The notes under the pieces: model-generated
What the model saw: only the letters and a program-made list of their open reading frames with translations
What the model was told of the DNA's origin: nothing
Databases searched by the model: none
Part shown: positions 10,366-17,928 of the stretch, piece after piece
Layout of the letters: each line of letters starts with the position of its first letter
Numbering within the stretch: the first letter of the stretch is position 1
Made by a program: the position numbers and the translations under genes
Source: Deltaproteobacteria bacterium
GTDB lineage: Bacteria > Desulfobacterota > Desulfarculia > Adiutricales > JAFDHD01
Reading direction: 5' to 3'
NCBI GenBank assembly: GCA_019306365.1
Contig: JAFDLS010000004.1
Location: 1 to 32,372 of the forward strand
Length of the DNA: 32,372 bases

Positions 10366-13278
10366 GTGGCTCAGATAGAAAAAAAAGGCCATGATCGCAG
10401 CGAGATCATACTCAGCCTGTTTCCTTCGGCTGAGCGTAAGATAATCACAGGCGATGAGCCCACGGCCAGGGCCCTTTGGGCGCTGGCCTCCTATTCCCCA
10501 GCCTTGACACAGGCGCTGGCCGTAAGGCCGGAAATTGCCCGCTGGCTTTTTTTGAACCGCTCTTTCCAGCGTCCGGCTTCTTCTCAAACAATGTCAGGGA
10601 AGCTCGCCGCCCAGGCAGCGGATGTTTCCAGCCTGAAGGAACTTCAAACCTGCTTGCGTTTTTTTAGGCTCAAAGAGTTAACCCGCCTGGCGATCCGTGA
10701 CTTAACCGGACGGGCTGATCTGGCCGAGGTAATAGAAACCTTAACTACCCTGGCTGAGGTTTGTTTGAGGATGGCCCTGCGTTTCGCGGTACGGTCGGCG
10801 GCGACTCGCTGGGAACTTTCTCCGGATGATCTGGGATTGGTACCGATAATACTCGGTATGGGGAAACTTGGTGCAAGGGAATTGAACTACAGTTCGGATG
10901 TGGATTTGATTTACCTGTACCAGCCAGATCACACCTCCTTTAGATCGCCTGATCCAGGAGTTGTGGCTGAATTTATTTTCACCACGGTGACAAAGGCCAT
11001 GTCCGAGGTAACCGAGGATGGTTTGGTTTTTCGGGTTGATCAGGACCTCCGTCCCGGCGGCAAGGACGGAGCACAGGCCCAGTCAATCGAAGCGGCCTCA
11101 AAACATTACCTGGCCCTGGGTCAGCCCTGGGAAAGAATGGCCTTGCTTAAAGCCCGGCCTGTTGCCGGTGATCTGACTGCCGGACAGGAGTTTCTTGACA
11201 CACTGGTTCCGTTCATTTTTCGCCGTTACCTGGATTACACGGCTCTGGAGGAGCTTAAAGCCCTCAAGGTGCGGTTTTCCGAAGAAAAAAGAATCAAGGC
11301 CCGGCGGGTGAATGACCATCGCCTGCATCGGTCTGATATAGATGTCAAGCTTGACGGCGGCGGTATTCGAGAGGTTGAGTTTTTTGCCCAGGCCCTGACC
11401 ATTACTTTCGGCGGCCGCCTGCCGCACCTTCGCCAGGCCGGAACGCTCGATGCCCTTGCGGCCCTGGCCGATGAAGGAATTATCAGCCCGGAAGACGCAA
11501 GGGAGCTATCTGAAGCTTACACTTTTTTGCGTACCGTCGAACATCGACTCCAACTTCGGGAACTGACCCAGACCCAAACCCTGCCCAGAAGTGAAATAGC
11601 CCAGGATAACCTGGCCCGTTCCATGCACTTTGAAACGGAAGGGAAAAAGGCCTTTTTTGACGAACTGAATGGCCATATGGACCTTGTCAGTGCCAGATTC
11701 AGTCTTTTACTGGCTGACCCGGATGAGGCGGAAACGAGAACGAGCGAGATTCATCAGGAAGACGCGGAGGCAAAGGTCCGCCTGCTTTTGGAGACTCTGG
11801 ATAATGAGACCTCAAGCCTGAAGCTCCTGCAGGAACTTGGCTTTAAACGCCAGGAAGCGGCCCTGGCCGCTTGCCGGACCATCCAACGGGAACGCTATCT
11901 TCCCGATCGCCTGGCGCGGTATCGAGAGCAGTTGGAAAGACTTATGCCTCCCCTGATCGCTCAGGCCGCGGCGGCCCCGGATCCCGACCGCGCTCTGGCT
12001 CACCTTGAGCGATTCTTAACCCGGATCGGCCCCATGGGCGGCTTTCTTCTTTTGCTTGAGGAAAATCCCAAACTGATTTACCTCCTGGCCACGCTTTTTG
12101 GCACCAGCGAATACCTTTCCGGGATCCTCATAAATCATCCCGGGATTCTGGACAGCCTCATAGATCGCCGCAGCGCGCGTTTGGTGAAAAATCGAACCGC
12201 TCTGGCTGAGGATCTCTCAACCGCCCTGCTTGGCGAGGAAGACCCTGAATCGCAGCTCTCACTTATACGCCGTTTCAAAAATGACGAGATTCTTAGACTG
12301 GGGCTTTATGACATCCTGGGCGAATTGAGTCTTGACCAGGTGCAAGACCAGTTGACCTCCCTGGCTGAAATAACCATGGATTATACCCTGGCTCTCGCCG
12401 CCGAACTGGTTCGGGGAGGTCAGGGCCTGCCGCTGGCTGTAATGGGTTTGGGTAAGCTGGGCGGGCGCGAACTTAGTTACCGCTCTGATCTGGACCTGAT
12501 TTTCGCGCTGGGCGGTTATCCAAACGGCGGGAAAGCAGATATCGAGGTTGCTGTTCGCGTGGTGCAGCGCTTTATCTCTTTTCTCTCGCTGCCTCTGCCA
12601 GAGGGACCGGGTTATGAAATCGACTCGCGGCTTCGGCCTTCAGGAACATATGGGCCCCTGGTGGTCACGCCGGTTTCCCTGGACCGTTATCATCAAACCT
12701 CACAGCTCTGGGAACGGCAGGCTTTACTCAAGATGCGGCAAGTCCTGGGTCCGGTGAATCTGGGGGGGCGGATCAAGAGTCTGGCAAACAGAGCTGTTTT
12801 TAGCGGCCCGTTTCCTTCTGACGCGGCTGAACGGATCCATCAGCTTCGGCTTCGAATGACCACGGAGCGAGGTAAACTCAGGCCCGGGACGATCAGTTTC
12901 AAATTTTCGCCGGGCGCCCTGGTTGATGTCGAGTTTATAGCCCAGTATCTTCAGATGATCCATGGTCGTAAATATAAAGGCTTCATCCGATCGGTCTCCA
13001 CTAAAAAGGCTTTGTTGGCCCTGAGTAACAAAAGGCTCGGGCCAAGAGGGTTGGGAGACGTGGCCGAGGTTTATGAATTGATGTCCCGAATGGTAAACCG
13101 GTTGGGGTTGATCCACGCCAGGGGAGGGGACGAGGCAGCCTACACTGAACAGGAGATCGACGCCCTTAACCTGCCCGGAATACCCGAACAGCCAATGTCC
13201 GCGCTTAAGAAGGGCATGGACCTAGTTAAAGGTATTTACGCCGAAGTTTTTAATCAGGATATTGAACATGCAGGTTAA
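10366..13278 (+). CDS. glnE: Bifunctional glutamine synthetase adenylyltransferase / deadenylylase
   Basis: This is a protein of about 970 residues, close to the usual GlnE length. It has two nucleotidyltransferase halves. The N-terminal half carries GMGKLGARELNYSSDVD with the catalytic pair D179/D181. The C-terminal half carries GLGKLGGRELSYRSDLD with D709/D711 (numbering from the TTG at 10363). One half adenylylates and the other deadenylylates the GlnA tyrosine under PII and glutamine control. GGAAGG at 10352-10357 fits a GTG start at 10366 better than the TTG at 10363. The 3' end overlaps the next gene, which is a degenerate copy of one GlnE half. Confidence 0.94.
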   Translation: MAQIEKKGHDRSEIILSLFPSAERKIITGDEPTARALWALASYSPALTQALAVRPEIARWLFLNRSFQRPASSQTMSGKLAAQAADVSSLKELQTCLRFFRLKELTRLAIRDLTGRADLAEVIETLTTLAEVCLRMALRFAVRSAATRWELSPDDLGLVPIILGMGKLGARELNYSSDVDLIYLYQPDHTSFRSPDPGVVAEFIFTTVTKAMSEVTEDGLVFRVDQDLRPGGKDGAQAQSIEAASKHYLALGQPWERMALLKARPVAGDLTAGQEFLDTLVPFIFRRYLDYTALEELKALKVRFSEEKRIKARRVNDHRLHRSDIDVKLDGGGIREVEFFAQALTITFGGRLPHLRQAGTLDALAALADEGIISPEDARELSEAYTFLRTVEHRLQLRELTQTQTLPRSEIAQDNLARSMHFETEGKKAFFDELNGHMDLVSARFSLLLADPDEAETRTSEIHQEDAEAKVRLLLETLDNETSSLKLLQELGFKRQEAALAACRTIQRERYLPDRLARYREQLERLMPPLIAQAAAAPDPDRALAHLERFLTRIGPMGGFLLLLEENPKLIYLLATLFGTSEYLSGILINHPGILDSLIDRRSARLVKNRTALAEDLSTALLGEEDPESQLSLIRRFKNDEILRLGLYDILGELSLDQVQDQLTSLAEITMDYTLALAAELVRGGQGLPLAVMGLGKLGGRELSYRSDLDLIFALGGYPNGGKADIEVAVRVVQRFISFLSLPLPEGPGYEIDSRLRPSGTYGPLVVTPVSLDRYHQTSQLWERQALLKMRQVLGPVNLGGRIKSLANRAVFSGPFPSDAAERIHQLRLRMTTERGKLRPGTISFKFSPGALVDVEFIAQYLQMIHGRKYKGFIRSVSTKKALLALSNKRLGPRGLGDVAEVYELMSRMVNRLGLIHARGGDEAAYTEQEIDALNLPGIPEQPMSALKKGMDLVKGIYAEVFNQDIEHAG

Positions 13279-14578
13279 TCCGTCAGATACGGGCACTAAA
13301 CCCATTTTGAGTGATAGACAGCTTTTTGAAACCAGTCCATTTCTGGCTGAAATGGTGGACGGAGGAACTTGGAAGGAGAACAAAGAACAGGGTAATGTAA
13401 CTGATGGTCTTTCTTCCTCATTTTCTTTTAAAGATTTTCGCAAGCAGATTCGCCAGGTTGCTGGCGATCCGGAGGCGGCTCTGCCTTTGCTGAGAAAATT
13501 ACGAATTCAAACCCTGCTCGAAGTGGCTCGCGCCGACTTGGAAAACCGCCTGAAACCTCACCAGATTCAGGCTGAGCTAAAACAGCTGGGTGATAAGCTT
13601 CTATACGGAGCCTGGACTGTGGCCGAAACAGTACTTCGCCGAAAGTATGTACATCCGTTGATCCTGGAGCGCCGTAATATAATATCTCCCGTGGCCATAT
13701 GTACCCTGAGCCGGCTCGGATCTGCCGACCCGTTTTACACCACTGCGCCGGCCCCTATTTTCGTCCACTCCCGGGCCGCTGAGTTTTCGCCGGCCCTTAA
13801 GGAAAAAGACTTGATTCAGGCCCGGCGTTCACAGAAGGAGTGGCTCCCGGCCCGCGATTACTTCCTGCGTTTGACCAGCCGTACGATCTCATACCTGTGG
13901 GCTTCTGACGCTCAGGGGAATAGGTTCAACCCCATGGGGGAAGATCACCTTCTCGATAGATCTGTCCTTCTGCCCGGTCCGCTGGTAATTCTTTTTTCAG
14001 CCTTTGAAGATCACTTCTTGAAGAACCAGCCCCCCGCGCAGGCCCTTTCCCTTCTCAGACTTCGTTTTTCCGTCGGTCAGACGCTTTTGGGTCAGGCTGT
14101 GGAGGCGGCTTCCCGAGAGATATTATTAAGAGCCGCTTCCTTGCTTGGCGGCCGGCTCAAGAACGCTCTTAATGCGTGGTTCCTGGAAAGGGCCAAGGCT
14201 GAGGGCCTTTCAATGGTTTCAGGCGGTTTACTTGATATCGAGAAGGTCATACGTTTTCTTCAGTTCAAGTATGCGCCTGATGATATTACACTTTTAAGTT
14301 CTTCACCCCAAAAGGCCCTTAACCTTATGGTCCGGAAGGGTTTAGTGGACCCTGAGCATAGAAAGATTTTGTCACGATCTTACACCTGGCAGTGGTTCAT
14401 CATTAACCGCCTGGCGCTTTTTGACCGCCGGAACACACTGACCCCACAAGCCTTGCGCTCAAACCTGCTCGATCGCGAAATCGGTCTTGAAGGAGCCTCA
14501 GACAAGACCTTGAGCCTGATGAAATCAGCCCGCTCCATATGCAGGGACCTGCTTTGGGAAGGGACAGAAGGTGTCTGA
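13268..14578 (+). CDS. GlnE-like pseudo-adenylyltransferase (half-length, DxD lost)
   Basis: This 436-residue protein is a diverged relative of one GlnE half. Its AICTLSRLGS...YTTAPAPIFV aligns with IILGMGKLGA...YSSDVDLIYL of the adjacent GlnE, placing Ala160 and Ala162 where the two catalytic aspartates should be. Further matches are GPLVILFSAFED with GPLVVTPVSLDR, and SGGLLDIEKVIRFLQ with PGALVDVEFIAQYLQ. The LRKLRIQTLLEVARADL helix near the start resembles LRFFRLKELTRLAIRDL of GlnE. An intact 436-codon frame and an ATG overlapping glnE by 11 bases (AGGA 8 bases before it) argue for a translated protein rather than a decayed pseudogene. It is probably catalytically dead and may regulate GlnE, GS or PII; that role is inference. 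Confidence 0.82.
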   Translation: MQVNPSDTGTKPILSDRQLFETSPFLAEMVDGGTWKENKEQGNVTDGLSSSFSFKDFRKQIRQVAGDPEAALPLLRKLRIQTLLEVARADLENRLKPHQIQAELKQLGDKLLYGAWTVAETVLRRKYVHPLILERRNIISPVAICTLSRLGSADPFYTTAPAPIFVHSRAAEFSPALKEKDLIQARRSQKEWLPARDYFLRLTSRTISYLWASDAQGNRFNPMGEDHLLDRSVLLPGPLVILFSAFEDHFLKNQPPAQALSLLRLRFSVGQTLLGQAVEAASREILLRAASLLGGRLKNALNAWFLERAKAEGLSMVSGGLLDIEKVIRFLQFKYAPDDITLLSSSPQKALNLMVRKGLVDPEHRKILSRSYTWQWFIINRLALFDRRNTLTPQALRSNLLDREIGLEGASDKTLSLMKSARSICRDLLWEGTEGV

Positions 14579-14581
14579 ATC

Positions 14582-14771
14582 TATAGTAATTGCCAGAATT
14601 AAGTTCCGTTTGATTACTAATGTAAATCAAGGCTCTAACAACGGCTGTCATGTTATAAAAAACGGCAATTACATGATGTTTTGGCGTTTGTCGTAAGGTG
14701 GCTTACGAGAATGGCCGAAATTAAACCTTCTCTTACCCTAAGGCCAAAAGGAACATATTTATGACAAACGC
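14582..14771 (+). repeat. ~190-bp interspersed repeat family, copy A
   Basis: It begins TATAGTAATTGCC 3 bases after the GlnE-like stop and ends GACAAACGC. Related copies are at 16269, 19610 and, inverted, 28496. It contains GTAATTGCC and GGCAATTAC, plus GCGTTTGTC and GACAAACGC, as inverted arm pairs. The third arm pair has two mismatches here. It is non-coding. Confidence 0.85.
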
Positions 14772-14807
14772 TCTTATTACCGCCGGCCCATAGCGGGAAG
14801 ATACAGT

Positions 14808-14836
14808 TTGACTCAGTGAACTGAGATGAATATATA
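14808..14836 (+). promoter_or_regulatory. Sigma-70 promoter of glnA2 with palindrome in the spacer
   Basis: TTGACT (14808-14813), a 17-base spacer and TATATA (14831-14836) make a good housekeeping promoter. It starts just downstream of repeat copy A and about 26 bases before the glnA2 ATG. A perfect palindrome, CTCAGT-GA-ACTGAG (14812-14825), overlaps the -35 and fills most of the spacer, an ideal repressor position. Confidence 0.6.
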
Positions 14837-14861
14837 TAGGGTCATCCATTTGGAGGAAAAA

Positions 14862-16190
14862 ATGAACAGTCTTGCCGAAGAGGATATTCTTAAAAAAATC
14901 AGTGATTTAGAGGTAAGTTTCGTTCAGTTCTGGTTTACTGACGTTCAAGGCAGACTCAAGAGCCTGGCTGTGGACGCCACAGACCTGGATGAAGCGCTCA
15001 AAGACGGCATAGGCTTTGACGGCTCGTCCATTGAAGGTTTTGCCCGAATCGAAGAGAGTGACATGATCGCCAAGCCGGACCTGTCTACCTTTCAAATCCT
15101 GCCCTGGCGTCCTGCCGATAGACCCGTGGCCAGAATGTTTTGTGATATCTATGAGCCTGAAGGCACACCTTATCCAGGTGACCCCCGCCATACCTTGAAG
15201 GACCTGATCGATCGGCTTCTGGGTGATACTTATAAATACATGGTCGGTCCTGAGCTCGAATACTACTATTTCAAGGACAACCGGACACCGGAACCAGTGG
15301 ACCAGGGAGGGTTCTTTGATACCAGGCCGCTGGACCTCTGCACCGATCTGAGACGGGCGAGTATCTTTGCCTTGCAATCCATGGGCATTAAGGTCAACTA
15401 CTCGCACCACGAGGTTTCGCCGGGGCAGAACGAGATACATCTTCGTTACGACGAAGTCCTGCGCATGGCCGACAACACCATGACCTACCGGATCGTTCTC
15501 AAAGAGGTGGCACACCAAAACGGGGTATACGCATCTTTCATGCCCAAGCCAGTTCAGGATTTGAATGGTTCGGGCATGCATGTTCATCAATCCCTGTTTA
15601 AGGACGGCCGAAACGCTTTTTATGACCCTGATGATCCGAACCGGCTTTCAAAACTGGCCAAGCACTTCATGGGCGGTTTGCTCTATCACGCGCGCGAAAT
15701 CACGGCTATTACTAATCAGTGGATCAATTCATATAAGCGGCTGGTTCCTGGTTACGGGGCGCCATCCTACATAGCCTGGGCCAAGCGCAGCCGTTCCGCG
15801 TTGATGCGTGTTCCGGTTTACAAGCCTGGCAAGGAGAACTCAACACGGTTCGAATACCGCGCCCCGGATCCGGCCTGTAACCCGTATCTTGCCTTTGCCG
15901 TAATGTTGGCGGCGGGGATGGAGGGTGTCAAGTACGAATATCCCCTGCTTGATCCCGTTGACGTGGATATTTCCTCCTTGAGCAGACAGGATCAGGAAAA
16001 AATGGGGATCTCCTTTTTACCAGGCAACCTTTATGAGGCCTTGCAGGAGTTGGAGAAGGGCGAACTGGTCAAGAGCGCCATCGGCGAGCATATTTTCAAC
16101 AAGTTCATAGAAAATAAGAAGATCGAGTGGGAGAGGTACCGCAGCCAGGTCACCCAGTTCGAGATCGCACAATACTTCCCTACTTTATAG
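14862..16190 (+). CDS. glnA: Glutamine synthetase type I (GSI-alpha-like)
   Basis: This 442-residue second glutamine synthetase is shorter than GlnA1. It has GIGFDGSSIEGFARIEESDM; Arg62 in this stretch matches the feedback-inhibition arginine of Bacillus GSI-alpha. [12 protein letters not shown] and [13 protein letters not shown] are intact. The C-terminal region contains no tyrosine in an adenylylation-type context, so GlnE is not expected to control it. GGAGG 9 bases before the ATG at 14862 fixes the start, although the frame is open from 14826. It has its own promoter. Two GS classes side by side suggest control by adenylylation for one and by feedback or transcription for the other. Confidence 0.93.
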   Translation: MNSLAEEDILKKISDLEVSFVQFWFTDVQGRLKSLAVDATDLDEALKDGIGFDGSSIEGFARIEESDMIAKPDLSTFQILPWRPADRPVARMFCDIYEPEGTPYPGDPRHTLKDLIDRLLGDTYKYMVGPELEYYYFKDNRTPEPVDQGGFFDTRPLDLCTDLRRASIFALQSMGIKVNYSHHEVSPGQNEIHLRYDEVLRMADNTMTYRIVLKEVAHQNGVYASFMPKPVQDLNGSGMHVHQSLFKDGRNAFYDPDDPNRLSKLAKHFMGGLLYHAREITAITNQWINSYKRLVPGYGAPSYIAWAKRSRSALMRVPVYKPGKENSTRFEYRAPDPACNPYLAFAVMLAAGMEGVKYEYPLLDPVDVDISSLSRQDQEKMGISFLPGNLYEALQELEKGELVKSAIGEHIFNKFIENKKIEWERYRSQVTQFEIAQYFPTL

Positions 16191-16268
16191 AATATCAGCC
16201 CAACGTAAATCGGCTGAACCCATAAGCATTTAAACTGGTGCAGGATTGTTATGCTTTCAGGTTGGAAT

Positions 16269-16455
16269 TATAGTAATTGCCAGAATTACGTTTCGTTTGG
16301 CTACTAAGGCAAATCAAGGCTCTAACGGCGGCTGACATGATATAACAAATAGCAATTACATGATGTTTTGGCGTTTGTCATAAGGTGGCTTACGAGAATG
16401 GCCGGAACTAATTCTTCTCCTACCCCAAGGCCAAACGAAACATATTTCTGGGACA
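16269..16455 (+). repeat. ~190-bp interspersed repeat family, copy B (3' end eroded)
   Basis: It starts TATAGTAATTGCC and follows the family to CATATTTC, but the terminal GACAAACGC arm is lost and runs into the 3' end of nrpR. The middle arms GTTTCGTTTGG (16290-16300) and CCAAACGAAAC (16431-16441) are perfectly complementary and differ from those of copy C by two paired changes. Confidence 0.8.
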
Positions 16456-16460
16456 TGACA

Positions 16461-17468
16461 CTAGATGTAGCTGAGGATACGTGTATCCAGCTCCTTGTAT
16501 GAGAACAGCGTCGAGTATTCGGTCAGCGCGGCCAGAGCCCGATTTTGGATCCGTATACCATACTCTTCAAGGATTGCGGTCGGATTCAGCCCACCAATCA
16601 CGACGGCTCCCAGACGTCCTTCGCTGACGGGAATCTCCAGCAGGGGCTGACCAGGCCAGCCCACAGACATGAAGCCGTTTAAACCGACTTCTTCAAGCTT
16701 TCCGGCCAGGCTGAGTACGCTGTCCCGGCTGCCCGCGGGCACCTCGCGAAAGCTGGCGCCGATCCTGCCGTTGCCGGTTGAGGTCGCCCCGATATAATCG
16801 GTCATACCCCCGCGAATAAAAACCTCGAGAGGATCCAGAGTTGTGCCTTCATAATGGATGAGTTCCACAAACCGGGTTGGTTTTTTATCCTGAACCTCCA
16901 AAAGACCGCCGAACCGTGAATGAGTCGGGATGCCATGCGCCAGAAGCACTCCGTTTAGAGTGACCGAACACACGGTTCCGATCCCCACCGATTCCTCCCG
17001 TACTATCACGTCACCAATTCTTTCACCCGGGCCGAACAGCGTCAGAAGCTGTCCCATGGCATAACCGGAACTATAAACCCGCTTCATCAAAGGCACTGCT
17101 TGTTCAAGTTGATCATGCTCAATGATGCTCGCGTTTATCACCACGGTACCACGCTTTTCCACGAGATTGAAATCCATGTTGTAGGTCAGCTGATCGATCC
17201 TGGCCGCCAGGTAGCCAACTTTTTCATAGGCCCTCGCGACGGATAATTCCTTCAAGCCCCGTTCGGTAATCCTGTGGCCGCGTTTGCCGAGGATTTCAGT
17301 CATCCCCTCGCGATCCAACTGCTGGAGGTAAAGACGGACCGTTCGCTCACTCACCTCATGGCCCATGGCCAGAAGCTGCTGATTAATTATTGAGCTGCTT
17401 AAGGGTTTGTTGGAGCCCTGCAGAATCCTCAAAACGGCTAGACGTTTTTTCTCTCTTTTTTCCCGCAT
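16461..17468 (-). CDS. nrpR: NrpR-family nitrogen repressor (winged helix plus one NrpR/DUF128 domain)
   Basis: A winged-helix domain occupies about residues 1-80 (KKRLAVLRILQ to KRGHRITERGL). It is followed by an NrpR domain with signatures such as VGIGTVCSVTLNGVLLAHGIPT, SRFGGLLEV and GAVVIGGLNPTAILEE. In methanogens NrpR represses nitrogen-assimilation genes and is released by 2-oxoglutarate. The frame is open to an ATG at 17582, but ATG 17468 is preferred: the DNA-binding domain begins there, and an almost perfect promoter ends 7 bases upstream, leaving the mRNA nearly leaderless. Only one NrpR domain is present (335 residues). It faces away from the FMN glutamate synthase gene, a likely target. 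If the promoter call is wrong, 17510 or 17582 could be the start. Confidence 0.87.
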   Translation of the reverse strand: MREKREKKRLAVLRILQGSNKPLSSSIINQQLLAMGHEVSERTVRLYLQQLDREGMTEILGKRGHRITERGLKELSVARAYEKVGYLAARIDQLTYNMDFNLVEKRGTVVINASIIEHDQLEQAVPLMKRVYSSGYAMGQLLTLFGPGERIGDVIVREESVGIGTVCSVTLNGVLLAHGIPTHSRFGGLLEVQDKKPTRFVELIHYEGTTLDPLEVFIRGGMTDYIGATSTGNGRIGASFREVPAGSRDSVLSLAGKLEEVGLNGFMSVGWPGQPLLEIPVSEGRLGAVVIGGLNPTAILEEYGIRIQNRALAALTEYSTLFSYKELDTRILSYI

Positions 17469-17475
17469 AAATTGA

Positions 17476-17504
17476 ACTATATCGGCAAATATGCCTTTTG
17501 TCAA
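17476..17504 (-). promoter_or_regulatory. nrpR promoter, near-consensus
   Basis: On the minus strand TTGACA (17504-17499), a 17-base spacer and TATAGT (17481-17476) match 11 of 12 consensus positions. Initiation 7-8 bases downstream falls on or beside the A of the ATG at 17468, so a leaderless mRNA is possible. The spacer holds the dyad at 17484-17495. Confidence 0.65.
17484..17495. promoter_or_regulatory. Operator-like dyad inside the nrpR promoter
   Basis: GGCAAATATGCC is a 12-base dyad (GGCA/TGCC arms) between the -35 and -10 of nrpR. A near-identical element, GGTAAATTTGCC, lies 31 bases away at 17515, three helical turns. The arrangement suggests autorepression by NrpR binding two sites on one DNA face. 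Confidence 0.55.
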
Positions 17505-17514
17505 ACGCATAACT

Positions 17515-17526
17515 GGTAAATTTGCC
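17515..17526. promoter_or_regulatory. Second operator-like dyad upstream of nrpR -35
   Basis: GGTAAATTTGCC sits 10 bases upstream of the nrpR -35. The identical 12-mer occurs again at 17668-17679 in the intergenic region, which is unlikely by chance within 170 bases. Confidence 0.5.
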
Positions 17527-17667
17527 TGTTTTTTAATGCTGTTGCCTGTCTGGATTAAGTTCTCGAAATTGACTAACGTCACGGTTTATAAAGGTTTTAG
17601 GTCAGTTTAGCCTTTTTCTGAATAGGAAAAAATGCCGACTCATAAAAGCCTATATTAAAAACAAAAG

Positions 17668-17679
17668 GGTAAATTTGCC
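17668..17679. promoter_or_regulatory. Third operator-like dyad, between nrpR and the glutamate synthase gene
   Basis: GGTAAATTTGCC is identical to 17515-17526 and is followed by GATTACC, which could extend the symmetry. It lies 74 bases upstream of the -35 of the glutamate synthase promoter. Confidence 0.45.
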
Positions 17680-17752
17680 GATTACCATCCTTGGATTATG
17701 CGCGCATTACCCCTTTTTTTTCGATATTCAGTGTAAAAATTGATATTTAGGG

Positions 17753-17781
17753 TTGACAGGTGTAAAAAGATATGCGATAGA
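17753..17781 (+). promoter_or_regulatory. Promoter of the FMN glutamate synthase gene
   Basis: TTGACA (17753-17758) is a perfect -35. After 17 bases GATAGA (17776-17781) is a weak -10. Transcription would start near 17787, within the palindrome at 17785-17798, leaving a leader of about 140 bases. Confidence 0.5.
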
Positions 17782-17784
17782 AAA

Positions 17785-17798
17785 GGCAATATCTTGCC
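17785..17798. promoter_or_regulatory. Palindromic operator at the predicted start site (NrpR candidate)
   Basis: GGCAA-TATC-TTGCC is a perfect 14-base dyad over the predicted +1. Its outer geometry (GG-N10-CC) equals the known methanogen NrpR operator GGAA-N6-TTCC, and its half-sites resemble the 12-base dyads near nrpR, though with two more central bases. Confidence 0.5.
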
Positions 17799-17928
17799 GG
17801 ATGATCGAGCGCGATTTCATAAGTGAAATAAGTAAGAGGCTTTTTAAGTCGAGATAACTTTCATTAATATAATAAAAAAGCAAAACTGGCAATATATGAC
17901 CGTACTATAATCTTTTGGAGGAAAAGAA

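Noticed and set aside
14907-15590. 227-codon minus-strand frame within glnA2
   Set aside because: It is a shadow of a highly conserved glutamine synthetase gene.
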